Source of the DNA: Spirochaetaceae bacterium | GTDB taxonomy: Bacteria; Spirochaetota; Spirochaetia; DSM-27196; Alkalispirochaetaceae | Direction of reading: 5' to 3' | Assembly (NCBI GenBank): GCA_007695175.1 | Contig: REEH01000132.1 | Coordinates: 1-39,104, forward strand | Length of the DNA: 39,104 bases | Part shown: positions 15,348-23,113 of the stretch, one piece after another | Layout: every line of letters begins with the position of its first letter | Numbering within the stretch: position 1 is the first letter of the stretch | Program-made: the position numbers and the translations under genes | The notes under the pieces: generated by a model | The model's input: the letters and a program-made list of their open reading frames with translations, nothing else | What the model was told of the DNA's origin: nothing | The model's database searches: none

Positions 15348-16744
15348 GGGATCTCACCCAGAAGGCGGCGGATTTCTCCCACCATGTAGAAGGAACCGGT
15401 CACGAGGATGGGGCCGGCGCGACGCGGAGCGCCGTGAGGGCTGTTCAGTTCGCGCGCCCGGGCCAGCGCGTCCACCGGTTCAAGGTGCAACTCCGCCGGT
15501 ATCCCCGCGGCAAGAACAGCTTCGTACACTGCACGGGGGTCGCCGGGCTTGAATGTTCCCGGCCGGGAGACTATCACGCGCTCCACGCGCCCCCTCAGGG
15601 CGGCGGCAATCCCCGGGAGATCCTTACCGCCCACCACGCCGAGAATCGTGATGCACTTGCGCCCCCGGAGCATCCTGACAGCCTGGGCCACGCTCTCCGG
15701 GGTATGAGCACCGTCCAGGAGCACGTCCTGTACCCGTTCGCCCCGGCCGGGCAGGCGCGCCCCGGCGAGGGCCCGGGAAAGCAACTCCGGAGACAGCACC
15801 TGCCGGGAGGGATCGCCCTCAAGGCGCGCCCCGGGAATCAATCCCCGGCGGAAGAGCTCCCGCACCGCCGCCAGGGCCTGGCCGGCGTTCACCAGCTGTA
15901 CCGCTCCAGCCATACCCGGGGTCAGGCCCGCGCTTCGTGAAAGAGGTCGCATCGTGACCAGGGGGGCTTGCCGATCCCGGGCGATCCGCTGCAGTACCTG
16001 CCGGACCTCCCGTCGCTGCGGGGCGATCACCACCGGAACACCCGGCTTGATGATCCCCCCCTTTTCCCGGGCGATTTCCTGAAGCGTCTCGCCCAGGTAT
16101 TCCTGGTGCTCCAGTTCGATCCGGGTGATCATCGTGATGAGCGGCCGACAGAGGTTGGTCGCGTCCAGGCGGCCTCCCAGGCCCGTTTCCAGAACGACCA
16201 CGTCACACCGCGTTGCGGCGAAGAAACGGAAGGCCAGAGCGGTAAGCAGTTCAAAGGTGGTGGGCAGCTCCTCCTCCGGGGTGCCCTCCCGGGACATCGC
16301 TTCCACCACGCTCCACACGAGGCGGCTCTCCCGGGCGAGGAGCATCTCCTCTTCCTCCTCCTCTTCCTCCCTGAGTCCGGGCCGATCCGCTCCCGGGGCG
16401 GGATCGCCCGCCGGCGGGGCATGCGCCGCCGCGGCCGCTCCCCGGAGAACCTGGAAGCGTTCCCGATACCCTGTAACATGGGGCGAGGTGTACAACCCCA
16501 CCCGCAACCCCGTCGCCGCCAGGATGTGCGCCGTGAAAGCGGCGGTGGAGCCCTTGCCCTTGGAACCCGCCAGGTGCACCGCCGGGAGCGTCTCGTGGGG
16601 ACTGTCCAGGCGCCGCAGGATCTGGTCCATCCGTTCCAGGCGATACTGCCGCAGGTGCGGTGTACCGCCCCGTTCGAGATTTGTCCGGGATTCAAAAAGC
16701 GCGAAGGCCTGGTCCACGATCATCGCCGTCACGGGGTCGCTCAT
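15338..16744 (-). CDS. folC: Folylpolyglutamate synthase / dihydrofolate synthase
   Basis: Cytoplasmic Mur-ligase-fold enzyme that adds glutamate to folates and, in many bacteria, to dihydropteroate (468 aa). Motifs are AVHLAGSKGKGSTAAFTAHIL (P-loop at about 60-66), LYTSPHVTGYRERFQV, VLETGLGGRLDATN, ITRIELEHQEYLGETLQEIAREKGGIIKPG and LLDGAHTPESVAQ. Between YRERFQV and the ligase core lies a low-complexity insertion ending in eight consecutive glutamates (about 145-152), not typical of the family. The start is the ATG at 16744, which overlaps the hisD-like stop by 4 nt (ATGA). Whether it is bifunctional cannot be told here. Confidence 0.9.
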   Translation of the reverse strand: MSDPVTAMIVDQAFALFESRTNLERGGTPHLRQYRLERMDQILRRLDSPHETLPAVHLAGSKGKGSTAAFTAHILAATGLRVGLYTSPHVTGYRERFQVLRGAAAAAHAPPAGDPAPGADRPGLREEEEEEEEMLLARESRLVWSVVEAMSREGTPEEELPTTFELLTALAFRFFAATRCDVVVLETGLGGRLDATNLCRPLITMITRIELEHQEYLGETLQEIAREKGGIIKPGVPVVIAPQRREVRQVLQRIARDRQAPLVTMRPLSRSAGLTPGMAGAVQLVNAGQALAAVRELFRRGLIPGARLEGDPSRQVLSPELLSRALAGARLPGRGERVQDVLLDGAHTPESVAQAVRMLRGRKCITILGVVGGKDLPGIAAALRGRVERVIVSRPGTFKPGDPRAVYEAVLAAGIPAELHLEPVDALARARELNSPHGAPRRAGPILVTGSFYMVGEIRRLLGEIPCP

Positions 16745-18054
16745 TCTCCGGTGCGCTCGTCTCTCCGGCGCAACGCCGCGGCGTGGGTATAAAAACCCTC
16801 GTAATCGGCCAGGGCTATTACGTGGTCCCGCATCAGCTCGTATCCGCGAGGTGTTATCTCCACGATGGACGACGCACGCATGAAGTCCCGCACCGAAACG
16901 GGTCCGTACGTGCGGGACCATCCCCCGGTAGGCAGCACGGCGTTGGGGCCCGCCGCGTAGTTGGCGAGGCTGAAGGCGGAGTGCGGACCGATGAGGATTT
17001 CCGCCGCGTTCGTTATGCCCGCCGCAACAGCCCGGGAGTCGGCGCAGTTGATCATCAGGTGCTCCGGGCCGTATTCGTTGACGATTTCCAGGGATTCCGC
17101 CTCCCCGGAGGTGAGTATGATCCCCCCGTATCCGGAGAAGACCTCCCTGAGGAAGGTGCGCCGCGGTTCCGGCACATCCGCGAGCAGCCTCTCCACGTGG
17201 ACCGCCGTGGCGTGGGCGAGTTCCTCCGAATCAGTCACCAGGAGGGCCGCGGAATCGCTGCCGTGCTCCGCCTCGATCATCAGGTCCAGAGCTACCCGCC
17301 AGGGATCGGCGCTGCCGTCGGCCAGAATGATCGCCTCCGAGGGACCGGCGGGGACACCCGTATCGACAATGTCCCCCACGATGCGTTTGGCGGCGGCGAC
17401 CCAGGCGCTGCCGGGTCCCACAATCTTGTGAACGGCAGGAACGCTCGCCGTTCCGTAGGCGAGCGCAGCCACTGCCTGCGCTCCACCCACGCGGTATACG
17501 TGCTCCACGCCGCACCGGCGGGCCGCGTAGAGAACCGCCGGATCCACGGCCCCGTCCGGTCCGGGAGGCGTCGTTACCGCTATCAGGGGCACCCTCGCCA
17601 GGGACGCGGGGACGGCCAGCATATAGAGCATGGAGGGGAAACTCCCTCGCCCGCTCGGTACGTAGAGGCCAACTTTTTCTATGGGCGTGAAGCGCTCCGA
17701 AGCAATGACGCCGGGCCTCACCTCCACGCTCTTCATCGATTCCTCCGCCTGGGCACGGTGGAAGCGACTCACGTTCTCGATGGCGAAATCCAGGGCGTCC
17801 CGGACGGGCTCGTCCAGAGTCCGGGAGGCGACTTCAAACTCCTCGGGCTGTACCGCGATACCGCGGTGGGCGATATCGATACCGTCAAGCTCCAGGGTCA
17901 GGCGCAGAAGAGCCGAGTCGCCCTCCCTGCGAACAGCCTCCACCAGGGGTTTCGCTTTCCGTACAATCGCGTCGATATCGATCCGGGACCGCGCCATGAT
18001 CCGGTCCCGCTCCTCCCGGGAGAGCGTTCTCCATCGTTTCGGTTCCAGTCTCAT
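16741..18054 (-). CDS. Histidinol-dehydrogenase-family enzyme with substituted zinc ligands
   Basis: A 437-aa member of the HisD family, which normally oxidises L-histidinol to histidine with NAD and zinc. The fold is clear: KVGLYVPSGRGSFPSMLYM, VGGAQAVAALAYGT, KIVGPGSAWVAAAKR, GVPAGPSEAIILAD and catalytic NEYGPEHL (Glu331, His332). Aligned by eye with E. coli HisD, the zinc ligand Gln259 is Glu261, His262 is retained (His264), Asp360 is Asn365 (LANYAAG instead of GDYxxG), His367 is Ala372, and His419 is retained (His424). No other his gene is nearby. It may therefore oxidise another alcohol, like other HisD homologues, so I leave the symbol empty. ATGA overlaps link it to both flanking genes. 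Confidence 0.85.
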   Translation of the reverse strand: MRLEPKRWRTLSREERDRIMARSRIDIDAIVRKAKPLVEAVRREGDSALLRLTLELDGIDIAHRGIAVQPEEFEVASRTLDEPVRDALDFAIENVSRFHRAQAEESMKSVEVRPGVIASERFTPIEKVGLYVPSGRGSFPSMLYMLAVPASLARVPLIAVTTPPGPDGAVDPAVLYAARRCGVEHVYRVGGAQAVAALAYGTASVPAVHKIVGPGSAWVAAAKRIVGDIVDTGVPAGPSEAIILADGSADPWRVALDLMIEAEHGSDSAALLVTDSEELAHATAVHVERLLADVPEPRRTFLREVFSGYGGIILTSGEAESLEIVNEYGPEHLMINCADSRAVAAGITNAAEILIGPHSAFSLANYAAGPNAVLPTGGWSRTYGPVSVRDFMRASSIVEITPRGYELMRDHVIALADYEGFYTHAAALRRRDERTGE

Positions 18055-18506
18055 AGGGCGGGATCATACCACGGGGGTGTTTCCGCCGGTAGACGGCGGG
18101 CGTGAATCGCATCAAAAAGAAGCAGAAAGAGACCTTGCGTGAGGATGCCCAGGCCGGTACCGCGCGCAAAGGGATAGCCCGCGGGAACCAGGTAAAGGCC
18201 GGCGCCGACAAGGCAGTAGAGAATGTCCATCCGTGCGTTTATGCGCAGGAGACGGCGCAGGCGCACCGTTTCGCGCACCTGGCGATACTCGTCGGGCCGC
18301 AGCTGCGCTGCGCGCAATGATTTCCGCCCTCCCAGGAAGGCAAGGACGGCGTCCACCGCACCCCATATCAGCAACTGGAGGGCAAATCCGCGTACAAAGG
18401 GTTCCAGGGCTGTGACCAGGAGCGTTACGCCAAGAAGTATCGACGCGAGACTCCATGCCATCAACTGTACCGCCAGGCGCCAGTAGTGCCGGTTAATATC
18501 GATCAC
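18051..18506 (-). CDS. Small four-helix membrane protein of unknown function
   Basis: A protein of about 151 aa with four hydrophobic helices: LMAWSLASILLGVTLLV, FALQLLIWGAVDAVLAFLG, ILYCLVGAGLYLVPAG and LGILTQGLFLLLFDAIHA. Between helices 2 and 3 is an Arg-rich cytoplasmic loop (LRPDEYRQVRETVRLRRLL). I do not recognise the family. I chose the GTG at 18506, which gives VIDINRHYWRLAVQL just before the first helix. An ATG at 18614 in the same frame would add a non-helical stretch that overlaps the divergent fabV start, which is less likely. It is the first gene of the minus-strand operon and overlaps hisD by ATGA. Confidence 0.6.
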   Translation of the reverse strand: MIDINRHYWRLAVQLMAWSLASILLGVTLLVTALEPFVRGFALQLLIWGAVDAVLAFLGGRKSLRAAQLRPDEYRQVRETVRLRRLLRINARMDILYCLVGAGLYLVPAGYPFARGTGLGILTQGLFLLLFDAIHARRLPAETPPWYDPAL

Positions 18507-18576
18507 CTCATCACGATATCCCGAAAAGCCGGTCCGGCGCCAGAGTCCCGGATCGAAACAGGAGGGGGCGCGGAGG

Positions 18577-18606
18577 TGGCCAGAGCATACTGATTCATGG
18601 TATTTT
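18577..18606 (+). promoter_or_regulatory. Candidate promoter of fabV
   Basis: TGGCCA (18577-18582), 18 nt, TATTTT (18601-18606), then 8 nt to the ATG at 18615. Each hexamer matches consensus 4/6. No Shine-Dalgarno lies in the 8 nt before the ATG. Weak, but the spacing agrees with other starts in the window. Confidence 0.35.
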
Positions 18607-18614
18607 TGACCCAT

Positions 18615-19784
18615 ATGATTGTAAAACCGATGATCCGCAACAATATCTGCATGAACGCGCACCCCCTGGGGTGTGAGAAGAGCGTGGAGCGCCAGATCGA
18701 GTATGTCCGGAAGCGGGGCAGGATAGGGGGACCACGCAACGCGCTCGTGATCGGTGCCTCCGCAGGTTACGGAATGGCCAGCCGGATCACCGCGGCCTTC
18801 GGTTCGGAGGCGGCAACGATCGGCGTCGCCTATGAATCGCCCGCGAAAAGTGGCCGGACCGGTTCGGCCGGCTGGTACCTGGACCAGGCGTTCCAGAAGT
18901 TTGCCGATCAGGCGGGTCTGCCGCACCGGAGCATCATAGGTGATGCCTTCTCCCATGAAGTGAAGCAGCAGGTGATCGATGCGATCCGGGAGATTATGGG
19001 GGGAACCGTGGACCTGGTTGTGTACAGTCTGGCCTCGGGAATCCGGGTGGATCCCGATACGGGTGAGATGTACCGTTCCACCCTCAAACCGATCGGCCGG
19101 GATTACTCTTCGATAACGCTCGACGGAAAGACGGGAGAGCTCACGGAGGCGATGGTGGAAGCCGCTACGGAAGAGGAGATCCGGCAGACCGTCAAGGTGA
19201 TGGGTGGTGAGGACTGGGAGTTGTGGATTCGGGCACTGCGGGAGGCCGGCGTGCTTGCGGAAGGCGCCGTAACGGTCGCCTATTCCTATATCGGGCCGTC
19301 CATAACATTTCCGCTCTACCGCGACGGCACGATCGGTCGCGCCAAGAAGCACCTGGAGGAGACGGCTCGTCGCCTGGACGGGGAACTGCAGGGACTGGGC
19401 GGTCACGCCTGGGTCTCGGTCAACAAGGCTCTGGTAACGCGAGCCAGTGCGGTGATCCCCGCGGTACCACTGTACCTGGCGCTACTTTATCGCGTAATGA
19501 AGCGGAAGGGGATTCACGAGGGTACGATCGAGCAGTGCTATCGGCTCCTGGCGGAACGGCTCTACACGGGCTCGCCCCCGGAGGTGGATGCGGAGGGGCG
19601 GATTCGCATCGACGACTGGGAAATGCGCGACGAGGTGCAGCGGGAGGTTCAGACGGCCTGGGACTCGGTGACGCCTGACAATGTGGAGGAGCATGCCGAC
19701 ATTGAGGGATTCAAGAGCGATTTCCTTCAGATTCACGGCTTTGGTTTTCCGGAAATCGATTATGAAGCGGATGTGGCTATATGA
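18615..19784 (+). CDS. fabV: FabV-type trans-2-enoyl-CoA/ACP reductase
   Basis: NADH-dependent enoyl reductase of the FabV/TER family, which reduces trans-2-enoyl-ACP or -CoA in the last step of fatty-acid elongation, or crotonyl-CoA in fermentation (389 aa; family about 395-400). The start MIVKPMIRNNICMNAHPLGC is the family signature and fixes the ATG at 18615 over the in-frame ATG at 18597. The nucleotide-binding loop is GASAGYGMASRI, and the active-site region is AYSYIGPSITFPLYRDGTIG followed by RAKK, with the Tyr-x8-Lys pair. Treponema TER is a CoA-specific close relative, so substrate choice is open. It is coupled to the helicase gene by a 4-nt ATGA overlap. Confidence 0.93.
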   Translation: MIVKPMIRNNICMNAHPLGCEKSVERQIEYVRKRGRIGGPRNALVIGASAGYGMASRITAAFGSEAATIGVAYESPAKSGRTGSAGWYLDQAFQKFADQAGLPHRSIIGDAFSHEVKQQVIDAIREIMGGTVDLVVYSLASGIRVDPDTGEMYRSTLKPIGRDYSSITLDGKTGELTEAMVEAATEEEIRQTVKVMGGEDWELWIRALREAGVLAEGAVTVAYSYIGPSITFPLYRDGTIGRAKKHLEETARRLDGELQGLGGHAWVSVNKALVTRASAVIPAVPLYLALLYRVMKRKGIHEGTIEQCYRLLAERLYTGSPPEVDAEGRIRIDDWEMRDEVQREVQTAWDSVTPDNVEEHADIEGFKSDFLQIHGFGFPEIDYEADVAI

Positions 19785-21490
19785 AGTTTGGTGAACTGCA
19801 GCTGGATGAAGCGATTCTTCGCGGTATAGAAGCGGTAGGCTTTGAGGAATGCACTCCCGTCCAGGAGGAGGCGATACCGCGCGTACTGGAGGGACGGGAC
19901 GTCATGGTCCAGTCCCAGACGGGAACGGGCAAGACCGCGGCGTTTTTGCTGCCCGCGTACCAGCTGCTTCTGCATAACGAGAAGTTTCGCGGTGCTACGG
20001 CGATCGTGATAGCTCCTACCCGGGAGCTGGCGGTACAGATCAAGGAGGAGTCGGACATGCTGGCGGAGCCCCTCCCGATCCGCACCGAGGTGTTTCACGG
20101 CGGCGTGGGATACGAGCACCAGCAACGCGCCCTCTCGGAGGGGGTGGATATCATAGTGGGTACGCCGGGGCGGATCCTTGATCTGAATCAGTCGGGGCAC
20201 ATGGATCTGCGGACGAACGCGATCATAATTATCGACGAAGCGGACCGGCTCCTGGATATGGGGTTTTACCCGGACCTGCGCAAGATGCTCCGCCGCATGC
20301 GTCCCAAGGAGGAGCGCGTTAACATGCTTTTCAGCGCTACCCTGGGGACCAAAGCGCGCAATATCGCGTGGGAGCACATGAACGACCCCGTGGAGATCGA
20401 GGTAGCGCCGGAACGCATAACCGTGGACACGGTGAAACAGGAACTCTACCACGTGGCTTCCAGCGACAAGCTGTCGCTTCTCCTGGGTATCCTGGAGCGG
20501 GATAAACCCCGCACGGCGATAATCTTCACCAACACCAAGCGCGCGGCGGAGGAAGTCTCGGGACGTCTCGCCATGAACGGATTCCCCACGGAGTTTATCA
20601 TCGGCGATCTGCCGCAGAGAAAACGGCTGGCCATCATCCGGCGACTCAAGGCGGGGGAAGCGGAGTTTCTCGTGGCGACCGACGTGGCTGCCCGGGGACT
20701 CCATATCGACAACCTGGAAATGGTTATCAACTATGATGTCCCGGAAGATCCGGAAGCGTACGTGCACCGTATCGGGCGCACCGCCCGGGCCGGCGAGAGC
20801 GGGAAAGCGATCATGCTTGCCTGTGAGAGGTATGTGTTCGGACTTGAATCGGTAGAGAGTTTCATCAACCAGAAAATACCGGTGGGAGAGTCCTCCCCCG
20901 ATCTGTACGGACAGGACGCGAGTAAGGGAAAACGGATCCATCTTGAGCACGCCGGTGGAGGCGGGGGACGCGACCGCGACCGCGATCGCGATCGCGACCG
21001 GAGTCGCAGATCACCCCGCCCACGATCGGGAGAACGTTCCCGTTCGGAACCGCGGGAGGTTCGGCGGGACGAACGGCCCCGACCCAAACCCCATACCGCG
21101 GGCGCGCAGGCGTCCGCGCACGGATCGGCCGGACACGGACAGCCACGATCCCGCCGCGCACCGGAGAGACCGCGTGGATCCGCCCCCGTTACGGCGGCCC
21201 GGTCGGGGGATACCCTGGAACAGCGTCTGGCCTATTACCGGCAGAAATATGGCGAGGACTTTCAGCCCACCGACGAGATGCTGGCCAACATCGACGGAGA
21301 TGGCGGGCGCGACCGAAAGCGCAAGCGTCGACGCTCCGGTCGCCCGAAGCCGGAAGCATCCCGGGCCACCAGCGCGCCGACCGGTGAGTCGAAGCCGAAG
21401 CCGAAATCGAAGCCGGAACCGGAACCGAAAGGGGACGGGAAGAAGGGCGGCGGAATCCTGGGAGCGCTGCGAAACCTGCTCGGAGGGTGA
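19781..21490 (+). CDS. DEAD-box ATP-dependent RNA helicase with long basic low-complexity tail
   Basis: A 569-aa RNA helicase. Residues 1 to about 375 hold all core motifs: FEECTPVQEEAIP (Q motif), SQTGTGKT (45-52), PTREL, GG, TPGR, IIDEADRLLDMGF (DEAD 152-155), FSATL, IIFTNTKRAAEE, TDVAARGLHI and HRIGRTARAGE. It resembles RhlB/RhlE/CshA-type proteins that remodel structured RNA. The tail (about 390-569) is disordered and arginine/proline-rich: a (Arg-Asp) repeat around 398-408, then Arg/Ser/Pro stretches, a short ordered LEQRLAYYRQKYGEDFQPTD island, and Lys-Pro repeats before a final GGGILGALRNLLGG. Such tails usually bind RNA or partners. The Arg-Asp run is coded by GCGATCGC-rich repeats near 20970-21000. 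Confidence 0.93.
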   Translation: MKFGELQLDEAILRGIEAVGFEECTPVQEEAIPRVLEGRDVMVQSQTGTGKTAAFLLPAYQLLLHNEKFRGATAIVIAPTRELAVQIKEESDMLAEPLPIRTEVFHGGVGYEHQQRALSEGVDIIVGTPGRILDLNQSGHMDLRTNAIIIIDEADRLLDMGFYPDLRKMLRRMRPKEERVNMLFSATLGTKARNIAWEHMNDPVEIEVAPERITVDTVKQELYHVASSDKLSLLLGILERDKPRTAIIFTNTKRAAEEVSGRLAMNGFPTEFIIGDLPQRKRLAIIRRLKAGEAEFLVATDVAARGLHIDNLEMVINYDVPEDPEAYVHRIGRTARAGESGKAIMLACERYVFGLESVESFINQKIPVGESSPDLYGQDASKGKRIHLEHAGGGGGRDRDRDRDRDRSRRSPRPRSGERSRSEPREVRRDERPRPKPHTAGAQASAHGSAGHGQPRSRRAPERPRGSAPVTAARSGDTLEQRLAYYRQKYGEDFQPTDEMLANIDGDGGRDRKRKRRRSGRPKPEASRATSAPTGESKPKPKSKPEPEPKGDGKKGGGILGALRNLLGG

Positions 21491-21504
21491 TTGGCCCTGT
21501 TTTT

Positions 21505-21533
21505 CCCTGCCGCGAAAAAACCTCGCGGTGGGG
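21505..21533 (+). terminator. Hairpin after the helicase gene
   Basis: CCCTGCCGCGA (21505-21515) pairs with TCGCGGTGGGG (21523-21533), including two G-T wobbles, over a 7-nt loop. The stem is strong but no T-run follows, so termination may be weak or factor-dependent. The -35 region of the next gene abuts it. Confidence 0.4.
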
Positions 21534-21563
21534 AGGACAAGTCCTTCCTAAATAGATTATAAT
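21534..21563 (+). promoter_or_regulatory. Promoter of the 21573 lipoprotein gene
   Basis: AGGACA (21534-21539), 18 nt, and a perfect TATAAT (21558-21563), followed by only 9 nt before ATG 21573. No Shine-Dalgarno is present (the bases before the ATG are TTCAGTCAG). Confidence 0.6.
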
Positions 21564-21572
21564 TTCAGTCAG

Positions 21573-22265
21573 ATGAAACCGAGTGCTTTTTTCCGTCGGC
21601 CGGCGCTGACCGTACTCGTGTCCGCCGTCCTTCTGTTGGCTGTCTCCTGCCCCTATGAACTTCCGGACTTTGACAACCCCGTAGATCCCAGGAACTCTCC
21701 CGGACCGGGCGGAACGCTGATCGCGGAGGGCATCATCCTGTATACCGGTTTCGGAGAACTTGACGTCAACGGAACTGTGGTTGCCGCCTTTGACCGTGTG
21801 ATCGTAACGGGTGGTCCCGACGAAGAGGAACCGGACATCAGTGTCTTCAGTCTTTTCTTCGTCCAGGCGGGGATGCTGGATGAGGCCAACCTGGTCTTTT
21901 CCGGGGAGGGACCCATGGTCTATATCGACCTGGATGAATGGTCAGGTCACGATCAGCCCCGCTCCCTCTCCTATGCGCTGGACCAGGGCTTTCCGACCTC
22001 CACGGAAGGCGTTATCGTTGAGCTGGCGCTCGCCGAAAGTGTGATCCTGGACGGCTATGTGGGCGAGTCGCTCGACCCGTTTCTGGAGTCGAGCGGACAG
22101 GTCGCATTCTACCTAGAGGATTCCCCCGAGATCACGACGATTGACACGGGTTTTTTCGGTGCGGGATTCGATGCGGGCACCGGCCCGGCCGGAGGCGACA
22201 CTTTTTCGATGTTTTTCGCGGACGAGAGTGATGATTTGTGGTTAATGGTGTTCACCTTCAACTAG
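21573..22265 (+). CDS. Acidic lipoprotein of unknown function
   Basis: A 230-aa lipoprotein. The signal peptide MKPSAFFRRPALTVLVSAVL ends in lipobox LAVSC, giving lipidated Cys26 or nearby. The mature part starts with PYELPDFDNPVDPRNSPGPG, a Cys-x(n)-DNPVDP-type start that I know from other spirochaetal lipoproteins. It is very acidic (many Asp/Glu, few Lys/Arg) and beta-rich, with several GF/GY turns. I do not recognise a domain. It ends just before the rpsD -35 box, so rpsD is independently promoted. Confidence 0.75.
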   Translation: MKPSAFFRRPALTVLVSAVLLLAVSCPYELPDFDNPVDPRNSPGPGGTLIAEGIILYTGFGELDVNGTVVAAFDRVIVTGGPDEEEPDISVFSLFFVQAGMLDEANLVFSGEGPMVYIDLDEWSGHDQPRSLSYALDQGFPTSTEGVIVELALAESVILDGYVGESLDPFLESSGQVAFYLEDSPEITTIDTGFFGAGFDAGTGPAGGDTFSMFFADESDDLWLMVFTFN

Positions 22266-22267
22266 TC

Positions 22268-22295
22268 TTGACACGGCAACGTCGCATTTCATAAT
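22268..22295 (+). promoter_or_regulatory. Promoter of rpsD
   Basis: A perfect TTGACA (22268-22273), 16 nt, CATAAT (22290-22295). The predicted start is near 22302, leaving a leader of about 40 nt with Shine-Dalgarno AAGGAG (22329-22334), 8 nt before the ATG. It is a strong housekeeping promoter with a conventional leader, unlike its neighbours. Confidence 0.75.
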
Positions 22296-22342
22296 ATTGC
22301 GCCTCGATACGCGTTCGTTGAAAGAAACAAGGAGATTTGTGA

Positions 22343-22957
22343 ATGGCCCGACCTTCAAAAGCCCGAGGCAAGATCGCCCGACACCTCGGCATCAACGTGT
22401 TTGGTAATCCCAAGTACGACCGTCTGCTCAAAAAGAAACCCTACGGGCCGGGCAACCCTAAAAAGGGGCGCATTCGCGAGACTGAGTATGCGCGTCAGCT
22501 CAAGGAAAAGCAGAAAGTCAAGTTCGCCTACGGCTTGTCGGAGAAGCAGTTCAGAAACCTGTTTTACAAGGCAAAGTCGATGAAGGGCGTGACGGGACAC
22601 AACATGCTTGTCATGCTGGAGCGTCGCCTCGATAACGTGGTGTATCGCATGGGAATGGCAGCAAGCCGGCGGCAGGCCCGTCAGCTCGTGAGCCACGGTC
22701 ACATCCATCTCAACGGACGCAAGGTGACTATTCCCAGCGCGCTGGTACGCCCCGGAGATCTTGTAGCGACAAAGCAGAAAAAGAACTCGGAAATGCTCAT
22801 GCGCAGGATGGTTTCGGAGAACTCGGCCCGCCAGGCAGCGCCCTGGATCGAGGTCTCTCAGGATGAGCTCACCGGCAAGGTGACGATGCTTCCCACGCGG
22901 GATATGATTCCCACGGTCGCGGAAGAGCAGCTGATCGTCGAGTTCTACTCCAAGTAG
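22343..22957 (+). CDS. rpsD: 30S ribosomal protein S4
   Basis: Primary 16S rRNA-binding protein that nucleates 30S assembly (204 aa). It has the canonical MARPSKARGKIARHLGINVF-type start, YGLSEKQFRNLFYKAKSMKG, the S4 RNA-binding fold LERRLDNVVYRMGMAASRRQ/ARQLVSHGHIHLNGRKV, and the VEFYSK terminus. It lacks the four N-terminal zinc cysteines of the C+ paralogue type. The gene stands alone instead of in the rpsM-rpsK-rpoA operon, has its own promoter and Shine-Dalgarno, and is followed by structured RNA and an intrinsic terminator. Confidence 0.97.
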   Translation: MARPSKARGKIARHLGINVFGNPKYDRLLKKKPYGPGNPKKGRIRETEYARQLKEKQKVKFAYGLSEKQFRNLFYKAKSMKGVTGHNMLVMLERRLDNVVYRMGMAASRRQARQLVSHGHIHLNGRKVTIPSALVRPGDLVATKQKKNSEMLMRRMVSENSARQAAPWIEVSQDELTGKVTMLPTRDMIPTVAEEQLIVEFYSK

Positions 22958-22985
22958 TTCAACTCGATACCAGGCTGTACAGGCA

Positions 22986-23030
22986 GACCGGTCGGCCCCG
23001 CGGGGGTCGGTCGCCGTCCCGAGAGGACGG
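22986..23030 (+). other. Two adjacent GC-rich hairpins 3' of rpsD
   Basis: GACCG (22986-22990) pairs with CGGTC (23008-23012) enclosing a CCCC/GGGG inner stem. CCGTCC (23014-23019) pairs with GGACGG (23025-23030). They stand before the true terminator and may protect the rpsD 3' end. No coding potential is evident in 22958-23113. Confidence 0.45.
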
Positions 23031-23040
23031 GGTTGCATAG

Positions 23041-23073
23041 GGAGCGGGGTCGCACGAGCGGCTCCGTTTTTTT
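23041..23073 (+). terminator. Intrinsic terminator of rpsD
   Basis: GGAGC (23041-23045) pairs with GCTCC (23061-23065), extended by CGC/GCG across a 5-nt bulge with an ACGA loop. A run of eight T begins at 23067. It is a clear Rho-independent terminator. Confidence 0.85.
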
Positions 23074-23077
23074 TGGG

Positions 23078-23107
23078 TTCAAACAATTGAGTGAAACTGC
23101 CGATAAT
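23078..23107 (+). promoter_or_regulatory. Candidate leaderless promoter of the regulator gene
   Basis: TTCAAA (23078-23083), 18 nt, GATAAT (23102-23107), then 6 nt to ATG 23114. It begins just after the rpsD terminator, and no Shine-Dalgarno is present. Confidence 0.5.
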
Positions 23108-23113
23108 CCCTTC

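Noticed and set aside
23033-23113. Upstream start for the regulator gene at 23033
   Set aside because: The rpsD intrinsic terminator and its T-run would lie inside the gene.
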